The notes under the pieces: model-generated
Database searches by the model: none
What the model was told of the DNA's origin: nothing
The model's input: only the letters and a program-made list of their open reading frames with translations
In this document: positions 1 to 10,100 of the stretch, piece after piece
Position numbering within the stretch: the first letter of the stretch is position 1
Layout: each line of letters starts with the position of its first letter
Translations under genes and position numbers: made by a program
Source: Salibacter sp031581065
GTDB lineage: Bacteria; Bacteroidota; Bacteroidia; Flavobacteriales_G; Salibacteraceae
Direction: 5' to 3'
DNA length: 64,000 bases
Assembly (NCBI RefSeq): GCF_031581065.1
Contig: NZ_JAVLBN010000001.1
Coordinates: 62,001 to 126,000, forward strand

Positions 1-50
1 TTTCAGTTTGTTTTTTGAGGTAACCACGAAGTTAACGAAATGGTTCGTAC

Positions 51-1283
51 TTATTCAAAATCGGGATATAAGATGTACTTTTTTCGCGTTTCCCTGTACT
101 CGTCAAGTTGTGGTTGCCACGATTTTCTTATCGCTTCAATTGACTTACTCTCCTCAATAGAATTCATCATAGAACTATTTCCAGCGAGAAGATTGAAAAA
201 TTGATTCTTCAGGAAAAAGTTATCCTTATCGGGATAATTTTCATAGGCTATTTTAAGCCAGTTGAGATAAAGACGTTGCGTATCCATCATGAATTTGGGA
301 TCGAGTTTTCTCAAATCAAAGCCTCTGCATTTTTCACCTTTTAACTTGGGATTCTTTGCTCCGTGAGACGGTTCAGGTGTAAAATAAAATTTCCCGACTT
401 TTAAATCAGGATGTCCAAAAACTTCAAATGGAAAATCTGTCCCTCTACCTACACTCATCACTGTTCCTTCAAAAAGCGCCACACTCGGATAAAAGTAAAT
501 TGCGTTCATGGTACGCAAATTTGGCGAAGGATCGATTGGTAACTGGTAGAGATCTGAATGTGAGTAATTCTCCATTTCTATCACGGTCAGATCACAGACT
601 AGCTCACCCTCGAGCCAGCCTTCTCCGTTGATCATTTTTGCCAACTCGCCAACTGTACATCCGTGCACAACCGGGATAGGGTCAAGCCCCACGAATGATT
701 TTTGTTCCGGTTCAAGAACGGGACCATCAACGTAAAAGCCATTGGGGTTTGGCCTGTCGAGTACCCAAAGTTTTTTATCATTTTCAGCACAGGCTTCCAT
801 CAAATAATGAAGTGTGGAAATGTATGTGTAAAAACGAACTCCCACATCCTGAATATCGAAAATGACAACATCCACATTTTTCAAATCAGCCTTTGAAGGT
901 TTCTTTTTTGAGTTGTAAAGTGAAATAATCGGCAATCCCGTTTTAGAATCCGTTTTGCTTTTTACTGTTTCTCCGGCATCGGCAGTTCCGCGAAAACCAT
1001 GCTCAGGCGAAAACACCTTAGTTACATTTAGTCCGCTCTGCAAGAGGTAGTCAACGAGGTGTTCGCCCTCCACAACAGCCGTGTGGTTAGCTACAACCGC
1101 AATTCGCTTACCTGCCAGCTTTGAGGCGTATTTTGGCAAGCGTTCAGCCCCCATCGAAATATCGTCATCCGTTTTCAAGGTGTGGCTCTGACCGTTACAA
1201 AAAAACGAAACCAGGAAAAGCAAAAGAAATCCTGCTCCTTCAACGAATCGTTTTACTTTTATGCGCTTAAAATTCGAATTCAT
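51..1283 (-). CDS. DUF1343 family exo-beta-N-acetylmuramidase (NamZ-like), secreted
   Basis: The 410-residue product matches the DUF1343/NamZ family, which removes non-reducing terminal MurNAc residues from peptidoglycan fragments and acts in cell-wall recycling. Visible family landmarks are FSPEHGFRG, DVVIFDIQDVGVRFYTY, DRPNPNG and VGRGTDFPFEVFGHP. A signal peptide (basic start, then GFLLLFLVSFFCNGQS) sends it to the periplasm. An ATG four codons further upstream (1295) is in frame, but a TAAGTTTG -7 box at 1300-1293 overlaps it, so the ATG at 1283 is preferred. The gene is divergent from the permease at 1320. One copy of the GGTCAGANCC motif lies in the signal-peptide cleavage region at 1184. 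The family call is firm; the exact substrate is by analogy to characterised NamZ enzymes. Confidence 0.88.
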   Translation of the reverse strand: MNSNFKRIKVKRFVEGAGFLLLFLVSFFCNGQSHTLKTDDDISMGAERLPKYASKLAGKRIAVVANHTAVVEGEHLVDYLLQSGLNVTKVFSPEHGFRGTADAGETVKSKTDSKTGLPIISLYNSKKKPSKADLKNVDVVIFDIQDVGVRFYTYISTLHYLMEACAENDKKLWVLDRPNPNGFYVDGPVLEPEQKSFVGLDPIPVVHGCTVGELAKMINGEGWLEGELVCDLTVIEMENYSHSDLYQLPIDPSPNLRTMNAIYFYPSVALFEGTVMSVGRGTDFPFEVFGHPDLKVGKFYFTPEPSHGAKNPKLKGEKCRGFDLRKLDPKFMMDTQRLYLNWLKIAYENYPDKDNFFLKNQFFNLLAGNSSMMNSIEESKSIEAIRKSWQPQLDEYRETRKKYILYPDFE

Positions 1284-1292
1284 AATAGCGGC

Positions 1293-1300
1293 CAAACTTA
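1293..1300 (-). promoter_or_regulatory. Putative -7 box for the NamZ-like gene
   Basis: Minus-strand TAAGTTTG matches the Bacteroidetes -7 consensus TAnnTTTG. The predicted transcription start near 1286 gives a nearly leaderless message with ATG at 1283. No clear -33 TTG is seen. Confidence 0.4.
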
Positions 1301-1319
1301 AATCAAATAACGGGTTAAA

Positions 1320-2543
1320 TTGAAATTTGAACGATTCATAGCGGCAAAAATGATTGGGGAGCGCAAAAGTGCTTCCAGCAACACTCGACCGATTATCAAA
1401 ATTGCGATTGGCGGTATTGCCATTGGCGTTGCGGTGATGATTTTATCATTTGCCATCCTTACTGGTTTTCAAAATGAAATTAGGCAAAAGGTAGTTGGTT
1501 TTGGCTCTCACATTCAAATTTCCAGTTTTGATAATGCACAGGGAGTAGATATTCATCCCATTTCCACGAATCAGGATTTTTACCCGGCAGCCGACAGTTT
1601 CAGGCAAGTTGAAAACATTCAGGTTTACGCTTCAAAACCCGGTATTTTAAAGACCGATGATGAGATTTTGGGCATTGTTTTCAAAGGTGTTGGCGAAGAT
1701 TTCAACTGGAAGTTTTTTGAGCGCAACATAGAAAAAGGTAAAGTTCCGCGTTTTGGTGAGAACCGAAAAGACAGTATACTCCTATCAGAACACATAGCCG
1801 ATAAGATGAAGCTGGATGTTGGCGATAAAATTTATGTGTACTTCATCAGGAATGAAAAACCGAGACCGAGAAGGTTTTATGTATCGGGTATTTACAAAAC
1901 CGGAATGGGTAAGTTTGACGAACTTATTCTATTAGGCGATATCAAACATGTTCAAAGTATCAATGGCTGGGACTCCACTCAGGTTGGCGGATTTGAGATC
2001 AACCTGAAAGATTACGAAGCGCTTCAACAAACCAATGACGAAGTGTACAATGCTATTCCTTACTCGCTCAACGCTACTAATATCCAGGAAAAATACCCTG
2101 ATATTTTTGGTTGGCTGGAGCTACAGGATATGAATGTTGTGATTATCGTCATACTCATCATACTGGTTTCTTCTATTAACATGACCTCTGCCCTACTCAT
2201 CATGATCCTGGAACGAACAGGAATGATAGGAATATTAAAAGCGATGGGGAGCAGGAATTGGAGCATCAGGAAAATATTCCTGTACAATGCTGTTTACCTT
2301 ATATCTGTGGGTGTATTTTGGGGGAATTTGATTGGAATTGGGATAGCCCTGTTACAGGAACAATTCAGGTTCATCACACTTCCTGAAGAGACTTATTACA
2401 TTTCGTATGTTCCTGTCAATTTAGACATCTCGCACATCCTGCTGCTCAATTTTGGAACTGTGGCACTGTGTACGGTCATGTTGATTATTCCTTCAATGGT
2501 TATTACGAGAATATCACCGGTTAGAGCTATCAAGTTTGACTGA
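1320..2543 (+). CDS. LolC/LolE-type ABC transporter permease (FtsX family)
   Basis: The 407-residue protein has the layout of lipoprotein-releasing permeases: a cytoplasmic N-terminus, TM1 at about 26-48 (IAIGGIAIGVAVMILSFAIL), a large periplasmic domain at about 50-265, then three more TM helices near 273-297, 320-345 and 370-397 forming the FtsX domain. In characterised bacteria such permeases with LolD extract lipoproteins from the inner membrane for transport to the outer membrane. No ATPase gene is adjacent. Translation starts at TTG (1320), which fits the family's usual beginning (MKFERFIA); no ATG lies nearby. The start is only 36 bp from the divergent NamZ-like start. Confidence 0.87.
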   Translation: MKFERFIAAKMIGERKSASSNTRPIIKIAIGGIAIGVAVMILSFAILTGFQNEIRQKVVGFGSHIQISSFDNAQGVDIHPISTNQDFYPAADSFRQVENIQVYASKPGILKTDDEILGIVFKGVGEDFNWKFFERNIEKGKVPRFGENRKDSILLSEHIADKMKLDVGDKIYVYFIRNEKPRPRRFYVSGIYKTGMGKFDELILLGDIKHVQSINGWDSTQVGGFEINLKDYEALQQTNDEVYNAIPYSLNATNIQEKYPDIFGWLELQDMNVVIIVILIILVSSINMTSALLIMILERTGMIGILKAMGSRNWSIRKIFLYNAVYLISVGVFWGNLIGIGIALLQEQFRFITLPEETYYISYVPVNLDISHILLLNFGTVALCTVMLIIPSMVITRISPVRAIKFD

Positions 2544-2596
2544 TCACCAAATAAGACATTTTTATTACTGAGGAATTAATCCCGACCTTTATTCGT

Positions 2597-2604
2597 TAGC
2601 TTTG
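2597..2604 (+). promoter_or_regulatory. Putative -7 box for the cysteine synthase gene
   Basis: TAGCTTTG matches TAnnTTTG. The predicted start of transcription near 2611 lies downstream of the TTG at 2602, so the ATG at 2629 must be the start codon. Confidence 0.5.
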
Positions 2605-2628
2605 CACCAGCAAAATCAAAACAGCAAA

Positions 2629-3618
2629 ATGAAAGATAAACGCGTTTACAACAACATTATCGAAGCAATTGGCAATACGCCACTTATCAAGCTGAACAAA
2701 ATAGCTGAAGACTTTCCCGCTGAAGTTTGGGCCAAAGTTGAATATTTCAATCCCGGTCACTCTGTTAAAGACCGCATGGCCCTCAAAATGGTTGAAGATG
2801 CTGAAAAAGAAGGCAAACTAAAACCAGGTGGAACAATTATAGAGTGTACTTCAGGAAACACCGGAATGGGATTAGCAATTGTAGCTGCTGTAAAAGGTTA
2901 CAAGCTTATTTGCACATTGAGTGATAAACAGTCAAAAGAAAAAATTGATATCTTAAAAGCAATGGGTGCTGAAGTTAGAGTTTGCCCAACTGACGTAGCT
3001 CCCGACCACCCTGAATCTTATTACTCTGTAGCCTCCAGATTGAGTAAAGAAATCGAAAACTCTTTCTACCCTTACCAGTACGACAACATGTCGAATACTA
3101 AAGCTCATTACGAGACAACAGGTCCAGAAATTTGGGAGCAAACAAACGGAGAAATCACACATTTTATCGTGGGTGTTGGAACAGGTGGAACTGTTTCAGG
3201 TGTTGCCAAATACTTGAAAGAGAAAAACCCTAATATTAAGATTTGGGGGGTTGATGCTTACGGATCTGTTTTCAAAAAATACCACGAAACTGGTGAGTTT
3301 GATGAGAATGAAATCTATTCTTACACTACTGAAGGTATTGGTGAAGACATTCTTCCTAAAAACGTAAACTTCGATCTTATCGATCACTTTGAAAAAGTTA
3401 CGGATAAGGATGGAGCATTAGTAGCACGTGAAATGGCTCGTAAAGAAGGCCTTTTCTTAGGTTACTCTTGCGGATCTACATTTCAGGGATTACGTCAATT
3501 GAAAGACGAACTGAAACCAACTGATAAGGTTGTGGCGCTATTCCACGATCACGGAAGCCGATACGTGGGAAAAGTTTACAATGACGAGTGGATGAAAGAA
3601 CAAGGATTCCTCGATTAA
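2629..3618 (+). CDS. PLP-dependent cysteine synthase / cystathionine beta-synthase family protein
   Basis: A 329-residue fold-type II PLP enzyme. Seen motifs are IGNTPLIKLN, the PLP-lysine region GHSVKDRMA, the substrate-binding loop TSGNTGMGLA, the phosphate-binding glycine loop GVGTGGTVSG and the C-terminal YSCGSTFQG. It has the catalytic core of cystathionine beta-synthase but no CBS-domain pair. Members form cysteine from O-acetylserine plus sulfide, or cystathionine from serine plus homocysteine; the sequence alone does not decide between them. The ATG at 2629 is chosen because the promoter box overlaps the upstream TTG. It lies 2 bp upstream of the next gene and is probably co-transcribed with it. 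Confidence 0.87.
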   Translation: MKDKRVYNNIIEAIGNTPLIKLNKIAEDFPAEVWAKVEYFNPGHSVKDRMALKMVEDAEKEGKLKPGGTIIECTSGNTGMGLAIVAAVKGYKLICTLSDKQSKEKIDILKAMGAEVRVCPTDVAPDHPESYYSVASRLSKEIENSFYPYQYDNMSNTKAHYETTGPEIWEQTNGEITHFIVGVGTGGTVSGVAKYLKEKNPNIKIWGVDAYGSVFKKYHETGEFDENEIYSYTTEGIGEDILPKNVNFDLIDHFEKVTDKDGALVAREMARKEGLFLGYSCGSTFQGLRQLKDELKPTDKVVALFHDHGSRYVGKVYNDEWMKEQGFLD

Positions 3619-3620
3619 TA

Positions 3621-4418
3621 ATGTCCCAGGTTACTGATCAGGTTGGTTATCAAATAAACTTAAAGAGTGAGGTGAACAGTATTGTAAGTACTGTTCCCTC
3701 ACAAACTGAACTCCTTTTTGACCTGGGTTTGGGTTCAAAAGTGAAAGGTGTTACCCGTTTTTGCGTTCATCCTAAAAACGCAGTAGCCGATATTCCAAAA
3801 ATTGGCGGCACCAAGAATCTCGACATCGAAAAAATCAGGGAAATTAATCCTGATCTCATCATCGGGAACAAAGAAGAGAACATCAAAGAGCAGGTTGAAG
3901 AATTAAAAGCTGATTTTCCCATTTGGTTGAGTGATATCAAATCGCCTCATGACGCACTCGACATGATAACGGAAATCGGAAAAATCACTCAAACACAAGA
4001 TAAAGCCGTTGAGCTTGTTAACGAAGTTCAGCAATTGCTCGATGAGTTGGCTGAGATTGGCTCTGACCGAAAAAAGAAAGCTCTGGTTTTCATTTGGAAA
4101 GATCCTTACATGGTTGCCGGCCGCGACACCTATATTCACGAAGTGCTCAAATTAATCGGTTATGAAACTGCCATTCATCGCGATGAAGAGCGTTATCCGC
4201 AAGTTACAGTGGAGCAAATTCTTGAAAGTAAACCCGATTTATTGCTGTTTACATCAGAACCATTCCCGTACAGTTCCAGTGAGTTACAGATTTTCCATGG
4301 AAAAATTCCAACTTGTAAAAAGCTCATAGTCAATGGTGAATATTTTTCCTGGTACGGCAGCCGGATGCGCAAATCTTTTCAATACTTTAAACAGCTAAAA
4401 CGTCAATTAAATCCCTAA
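3621..4418 (+). CDS. Helical-backbone metal receptor / BtuF-like substrate-binding protein without signal peptide
   Basis: The 265-residue protein has the cobalamin/iron-siderophore-type binding-protein fold: VSTVPSQTELLFDLGLG at the N-terminus, IPKIGGTKNLDIEKI, INPDLIIGNKEEN, the long helix in the middle, and PDLLLFTSEPFP near the end. No signal peptide or lipobox is visible, so it may be cytoplasmic, as is common for this group in Bacteroidota; the ligand is unknown. ATG 3621 follows the previous stop by 2 bp; the upstream in-frame start at 3588 would lie inside the preceding gene. A GGTCAGANCC motif at 4059 encodes a GSDR loop. Confidence 0.72.
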   Translation: MSQVTDQVGYQINLKSEVNSIVSTVPSQTELLFDLGLGSKVKGVTRFCVHPKNAVADIPKIGGTKNLDIEKIREINPDLIIGNKEENIKEQVEELKADFPIWLSDIKSPHDALDMITEIGKITQTQDKAVELVNEVQQLLDELAEIGSDRKKKALVFIWKDPYMVAGRDTYIHEVLKLIGYETAIHRDEERYPQVTVEQILESKPDLLLFTSEPFPYSSSELQIFHGKIPTCKKLIVNGEYFSWYGSRMRKSFQYFKQLKRQLNP

Positions 4419-4428
4419 TTTAGACACG

Positions 4429-6744
4429 ATGAAAGTTCGCTTCATACTCGCCACTCTTTTTCTGGTTTCCCTTTTGGGTTTTGGTCAGAACCAAAAGGTG
4501 GGCCTGGTATTGAGTGGTGGCGGGGCTGACGGTTTAGCGCACATCGGACTCTTAAAAGCTCTCGAAGAAAACAACATTCCGGTTGATTACATCACCGGTT
4601 CTTCGATGGGAGCACTAATTGGCAGTTTATATGCTAGCGGCTACACTCCTGAACAACTCGAAAGACTTTTTACCTCTCGCAAATACCAGTTGATGTCACA
4701 AGGTGTAATTGCTGAAGAATTTCAGTTTTTTCTACCTCAAAACGAACCAAACCCTTCTTTGATCAATGTAAAATTTTCAAAAGACAGTTTATTCAAAGCT
4801 GTTTTACCTACAAATCTCATTTCACCGGTTGCGATAGATTTTGAGGTGATGAAATACTTGGGTCCGGCAGCAGCTGCAGCTCACTATAACTTTGACAGTT
4901 TGATGATTCCATTTAGGTGTGTTGCATCAGACATTGCCGATAAAAAACAAGTTGTTTTTGAAAACGGAAGTCTTTTCAAAGCTGTTCGCGCATCAATGGC
5001 TTACCCTTTTTACCTAAAACCAATTAGAGTCAACGAAAAATTGTTATTTGATGGAGGACTGTACAATAACTTCCCTGTAAATGTGATGTGTGAATCATTT
5101 AATGCTGATTTTATCATTGGTAGCAAGGTCGCTAATAACAACCCTGAACCAAATGAAGACGATGTTCTTTCACAAATAAAAAGCATGATGATGGGTCGCA
5201 CAGATTTCTCCATCAATTGTGCTCCCGGATTGATTATTGAACCTAAAGTCAACAATGGTGTTTTTGAATTTGAAAATGCTCAAGAAATCATAGACTCTGG
5301 CTATATAGCTGCCAACAGAAATATTGAAGTGTTAAAATCAAGAATATCAACAAGAACTGACAGCTCCCAAATAGCTCAAAAAAGAGCAAAATTTCAAAGG
5401 AAAAATCCAGAAATATTAATTGACGACCTCGATATTAGGGATCTGAAAAGTAAAGAAAAGGAATACGTCAAAAACTCTTTTGAAGACTTGACCAGGAATG
5501 GAACTCTTTCACTTTCTGAATTAGAAAACGACTACTACCGGCTCAATACTGATCCTTTTGTAAAATCAGTCCTCCCGGATTTGTGCTATAATGAAGAGGA
5601 TTCCGCTTATACGTTTGAAGTAGATATTCAAAAAGAGAGTGAATTTGAGGTTTCTTTTGGTGGCAACTTCGCTTCGCGATCAGTATCGCATGGTTTTATA
5701 GGTGCCAAATACAACAACATGTCACGCATTGGATTTCAACCACAAGCTACCTTTCACTTTGGTAGACTATACGATGCAATCCACGGAGATATAAACTTTT
5801 ATACTCCGGGAAGAATCCCATTCTACCTCAAGCCCCATATAACGCTTCACCGATTCAATTACTTTGAAAGCGGATATACATCGCTACTTTCTGATGAGCG
5901 TCCTTCCTATATTGTCCTCAGAGAAATCCATGCAGGTATAGAGGGAGCAGTATCAATCGGTAACAGAGGCAAACTTTATGCTGACGGTGGATACTTTAAG
6001 ATGATTGATGATTACTACCAAACTAAAAGCTTTAACGCAGTAGATACTGCCGATGTATCAATTCAGGAAGGCTGGTACTCTAAGATCGGTTACCTTCAAA
6101 ACAACCTGAATGATCCACATTACCCAACAAAGGGGAAAAAGATAGGTCTTTCTGTACAATACTTACAGGGAAACGAATATCAGGAACCAGGTACAACTGC
6201 TCTTTTTGATAATAAACTAAAGGAAGAACACAAATGGTTTATAGCCAGGTTCCAATTTGAAAATTATTTTTTCTCAAAACGCAGGTTTAGAATTGGCTGG
6301 ATGACAGACATTGCCTATTCGTCTCAAGACTTACTGCAAAATTATACAGCTACAATCGCACGAGCTCCTGCATTTCAGCCTACCGTTGATAGCAAAACGC
6401 TTTTTATGGAATCTTTCAGAGCCCTACAATACGGAGCTGGCGGACTTAAAATTTTGTATAAAATATCTGATAATTGGCATGTTCGTGCAGAAGGTTACCT
6501 CTTTCAGCCTTACAAAGAAATCACCAAAAACACTACAACGAGAAAAGCAGAGCTAGGAAAAGCCTGGGAGTCACAATACACGATTGGGAGTGTAACAGGC
6601 GTATATAAAAGCCCAATAGGACCTATTGGGCTGAGTTTTAATTACTACGATAATATTCCAGAAGTAGCACGTGAAGATGATAATCCGTTCAGGATTCTAT
6701 TCAATTTTGGCTACCTGATCTTCAATGATAAAGTCACTGATTAA
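4429..6744 (+). CDS. Patatin-like phospholipase with C-terminal BamA-type beta-barrel
   Basis: The 771-residue protein has a signal peptide ending at FGQNQ, a patatin domain (about 24-310) with oxyanion loop SGGGADGLAHIG, nucleophile motif GSSMG and catalytic aspartate motif DGG at FDGGLYNN, a POTRA-like linker at about 330-410, and a C-terminal half rich in alternating aromatic strands typical of the surface-antigen (BamA/TpsB) barrel. This is the layout of type Vd autotransporter-like phospholipases such as PlpD, so the lipase may be held at or carried to the cell surface. It is 10 bp downstream of the binding-protein gene. A GGTCAGAACC motif lies at 4483 in the signal-peptide junction. The stop overlaps the convergent DUF3467 stop. 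Confidence 0.88.
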   Translation: MKVRFILATLFLVSLLGFGQNQKVGLVLSGGGADGLAHIGLLKALEENNIPVDYITGSSMGALIGSLYASGYTPEQLERLFTSRKYQLMSQGVIAEEFQFFLPQNEPNPSLINVKFSKDSLFKAVLPTNLISPVAIDFEVMKYLGPAAAAAHYNFDSLMIPFRCVASDIADKKQVVFENGSLFKAVRASMAYPFYLKPIRVNEKLLFDGGLYNNFPVNVMCESFNADFIIGSKVANNNPEPNEDDVLSQIKSMMMGRTDFSINCAPGLIIEPKVNNGVFEFENAQEIIDSGYIAANRNIEVLKSRISTRTDSSQIAQKRAKFQRKNPEILIDDLDIRDLKSKEKEYVKNSFEDLTRNGTLSLSELENDYYRLNTDPFVKSVLPDLCYNEEDSAYTFEVDIQKESEFEVSFGGNFASRSVSHGFIGAKYNNMSRIGFQPQATFHFGRLYDAIHGDINFYTPGRIPFYLKPHITLHRFNYFESGYTSLLSDERPSYIVLREIHAGIEGAVSIGNRGKLYADGGYFKMIDDYYQTKSFNAVDTADVSIQEGWYSKIGYLQNNLNDPHYPTKGKKIGLSVQYLQGNEYQEPGTTALFDNKLKEEHKWFIARFQFENYFFSKRRFRIGWMTDIAYSSQDLLQNYTATIARAPAFQPTVDSKTLFMESFRALQYGAGGLKILYKISDNWHVRAEGYLFQPYKEITKNTTTRKAELGKAWESQYTIGSVTGVYKSPIGPIGLSFNYYDNIPEVAREDDNPFRILFNFGYLIFNDKVTD

Positions 6745-7073
6745 GCCTTAGTGGTTGGACCACCAAAGTTCATCGGGATGTTTTGATTTCCTCCACCTTC
6801 ATGATCAGTAATTTCGCCAAAGTTTTGCTCGTATTTTGAGATGTTATCGTTCAGAGCCTTCATCAACCTCTTGGCGTGTTGAGGAGTCATAATGATTCTC
6901 GACTTCACTTTAGCTTTGGGAGCTCCCGGCACAATACGCACAAAGTCCACGACAAATTCTGATGAAGAATGTGTCATAATAGCAAGGTTCGAATACACAC
7001 CTTCTGAAACCTCTTCAGAAAGCTCAATATTTAACTGATTCTGATTACCTGATTTATTATCCTGATCACTCAT
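6741..7073 (-). CDS. DUF3467 domain protein
   Basis: A 110-residue soluble protein with the conserved DUF3467 core YSNLAIMTHSSSEFVVDFVRI, PGAPKAKVKSRIIMTPQHAKR and a glycine/asparagine-rich tail. The family is widespread and has no settled function. It follows rpoC on the same strand behind the rpoC terminator. Its stop TAA and the stop of the convergent patatin gene share the bases TTAA. Confidence 0.82.
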   Translation of the reverse strand: MSDQDNKSGNQNQLNIELSEEVSEGVYSNLAIMTHSSSEFVVDFVRIVPGAPKAKVKSRIIMTPQHAKRLMKALNDNISKYEQNFGEITDHEGGGNQNIPMNFGGPTTKA

Positions 7074-7091
7074 AATTCAATATTTAAGCAT

Positions 7092-7116
7092 AAAAAAGCC
7101 CCGCTAAGCGGGGCTT
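7092..7116 (-). terminator. Intrinsic terminator of the rpoBC operon
   Basis: A perfect 9-bp stem (7096-7104 with 7108-7116, 3-nt loop TAA) is followed on the minus strand by six T residues. It lies 6 bp after the rpoC stop. Confidence 0.92.
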
Positions 7117-7121
7117 AATAT

Positions 7122-10100
7122 TTAAGAATTCACTTCTTCTTTATCTTTCTTGCTGGAAAGCTTTTCATAATCGGCTTGTGAGCCAACTACCAGATTTTGA
7201 TACTCCCTCAATCCCGTACCAGCCGGAATTAAGTGACCAACGATCACATTTTCTTTCAGACCCAGCAAGTGATCTTCTTTTGCATTTACAGCTGCTTCGT
7301 TGAGCACCTTCGTAGTTTCCTGGAAGGATGCTGCAGAAATAAAACTGTCAGTCTGCAATGAAGCTCTTGTAATACCCTGTAGAACAGGTTTTGAAGTTGC
7401 CGGAACAGCTTCACGAGCTTCAACAGGCTTCATGTCTTTACGCTTCAATTTAGAGTTTTCATCTCTCAATTTACGTGAACTAACAATTTGACCTGCTTTC
7501 AACTCTTCAGAGTCGCCAGCTTCTTCAACAACCATTTTTCCAAATAAGCTGTCGTTTTCAGCTGTAAACTCATGACGGTTTACAAGTTGTTTTTCGAGTA
7601 ATTTGGTATCACCCTGATCAACGATTTCAACTTTGCGCATCATTTGACGAACGATTACCTCAAAGTGTTTATCGTTAATTTTCACTCCCTGTAAACGGTA
7701 AACTTCCTGAACTTCATTTACAAGATACTCCTGAACTGCTGTTGGTCCCATAATTGAGAGAATATCAGCAGGAGTAATAGCCCCGTCAGACAATGGCTGA
7801 CCAGCTTTAACAAAGTCGTTTTCCTGTACAAGGATGTGTTTAGAAAGTGATACGAGGTATTTTTTCTTGTCACCGAGCCTTGACTCAATGATAATTTCTC
7901 TGTTACCACGTTTAATTCTTCCAAATGATACAATACCATCAATCTCAGAAACTACAGCCGGGTTTGATGGATTTCTTGCTTCAAAGAGCTCAGTAACACG
8001 TGGAAGACCACCAGTAATATCACCCGTTTTAGATGATTGACGAGGAATCTTTACAAGAATAGCACCTTGTTTAATCTCATCTTTTTCATCAACGACTACG
8101 TGTGCTCCTACCGGAATGTTGTAAGACTTAAGAACTTCACCTTTTTTATCAGTTACTTTAATAGTTGGGTTTTTCGTTCTGTCTCTACGTTCAGTAATAA
8201 CTTTCTCTTTAAAGCCTGTTTGTTCATCAGACTCTTCACGATAAGTTACACCTTCTTCAATATCTTCAAATTCAACCTTACCAGTTACCTCAGAAAGAAT
8301 AACAGCATTGTAAGGATCCCAGGAGCAAATCTCATCTCCTTTTTTCACCTTAGCACCGTTCTTCACTTTCAATAGTGAACCGTAAGGAATATTATTTGTC
8401 GCAATAACGTTGTTAGATTTTGGATCGATCAACCTCATTTCAGCTGAACGGCCAATAACAACTTCTATCTTTTCGCCTAGTTCGTCTTCTTTCTCAACTG
8501 TTCTAAGCTCATCGATTTCTACTTTACCATCAGCTTTTGCTGTTACCTTAGACTCTGCAGCGATGTTAGAAGCAGTACCACCAACGTGGAAAGTACGAAG
8601 TGTAAGCTGTGTACCAGGCTCACCAATTGACTGAGCTGCGATTACACCAACTGATTCGCCCTTCTGTGCTTCACCACCGGTTGCAAGGTTCCGACCATAA
8701 CACTTGGAACAAACTCCGCGGATCGTTTCACAAGTAAGAGCTGAACGAATTTCAACTTCTTCAATACCTGCTTCTTCGATCTTCATTGCCTCATCTTCGT
8801 GAATGAATTCACCGGCAGAAACGATCAATTCATCAGTTTCTGGATGGTAAATATCATAAACTGATGCACGCCCCAGGATACGTTCATGAAGTGGTTCAAC
8901 GATATCTTCGTTCTTCTTGAGAGCTGTTGCTACAAGTCCGCGAAGCGTACCGCAATCCTCTTCAGTGATCACAACATCCTGAGCAACATCAACGAGCCTA
9001 CGTGTAAGGTAACCGGCATCGGCCGTTTTAAGGGCTGTATCGGCAAGACCTTTACGTGCACCGTGAGTTGAGATAAAGTACTCGAGGATACTCAATCCTT
9101 CCTTAAAGTTAGAAAGAATTGGGTTTTCAATAATTTCACCACCCTGCGAACCAGATTTTTTCGGTTTCGCCATCAAACCACGCATACCAGAGAGCTGACG
9201 AATCTGCTCTTTAGAACCACGTGCTCCGGAGTGGAACATCATATATATCGAGTTGAATCCCTGATTATCATTTTCGAGACGATTCATCAGGATGTTTGTC
9301 AACTTCGAGTTCGTGTGCGTCCAAACATCAATGATCTGGTTGTAACGTTCGTTATTTGTAATCAGACCCATGTTGTAGTTCGCGATAACCTCATCAACCT
9401 GCGATTGAGCATCTTCAATAAGTGGCATTTTTTCTTCAGGGATGATTACATCCTCAATGTTGAAAGAAAGTCCACCTTTAAATGACCAGTAATATCCTAG
9501 TCCCTTAATATCATCGAGGAATTTCGCTGTTTTGGAAACGCCTGTGAGCTTCAAGATAGAGCTGATAATATTACGCAATGACTTTTTCGTAAGAAGATCA
9601 TTGATATAACCAACTTCAGTAGGAACAACTTCATTGAAAAGGATACGGCCACAAGTTGTTTCAATTACTTTATTGACCAACTCTCCGTTTTCAAGAACAT
9701 TGACTTTACATTTGATATTAGCGTGTAAGTCGAGCTTTTTCTCGTTGAAAGCAATTCTTACTTCCTCCGGAGAATAGAATGTAAGACCTTCACCTTTAAT
9801 TGGGTGTTCTTTTGTTGACTTACGGCTTTTAGTAATGTAGTAAAGACCGAGTACCATATCCTGAGAAGGTACAGTAATAGGAGCTCCGTTAGCAGGGTTC
9901 AAAATATTGTGTGACCCGAGCATCAACAGTTGAGCTTCCAAAATCGCTGCATTTCCCAATGGAAGGTGAACAGCCATCTGGTCACCGTCAAAGTCAGCGT
10001 TAAATGCCGTACATGCTAATGGGTGAAGCTGAATTGCTTTTCCCTCAACAAGTTTTGGCTGGAACGCCTGAATACCTAAACGGTGAAGTGTAGGAGCACG

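Noticed and set aside
1..50. Possible gene end at the left edge
   Set aside because: Fifty bases give no recognisable coding or RNA feature.
2602..2628. TTG at 2602 as the start of the cysteine synthase gene
   Set aside because: It overlaps the TAGCTTTG promoter box; the family start fits ATG 2629.
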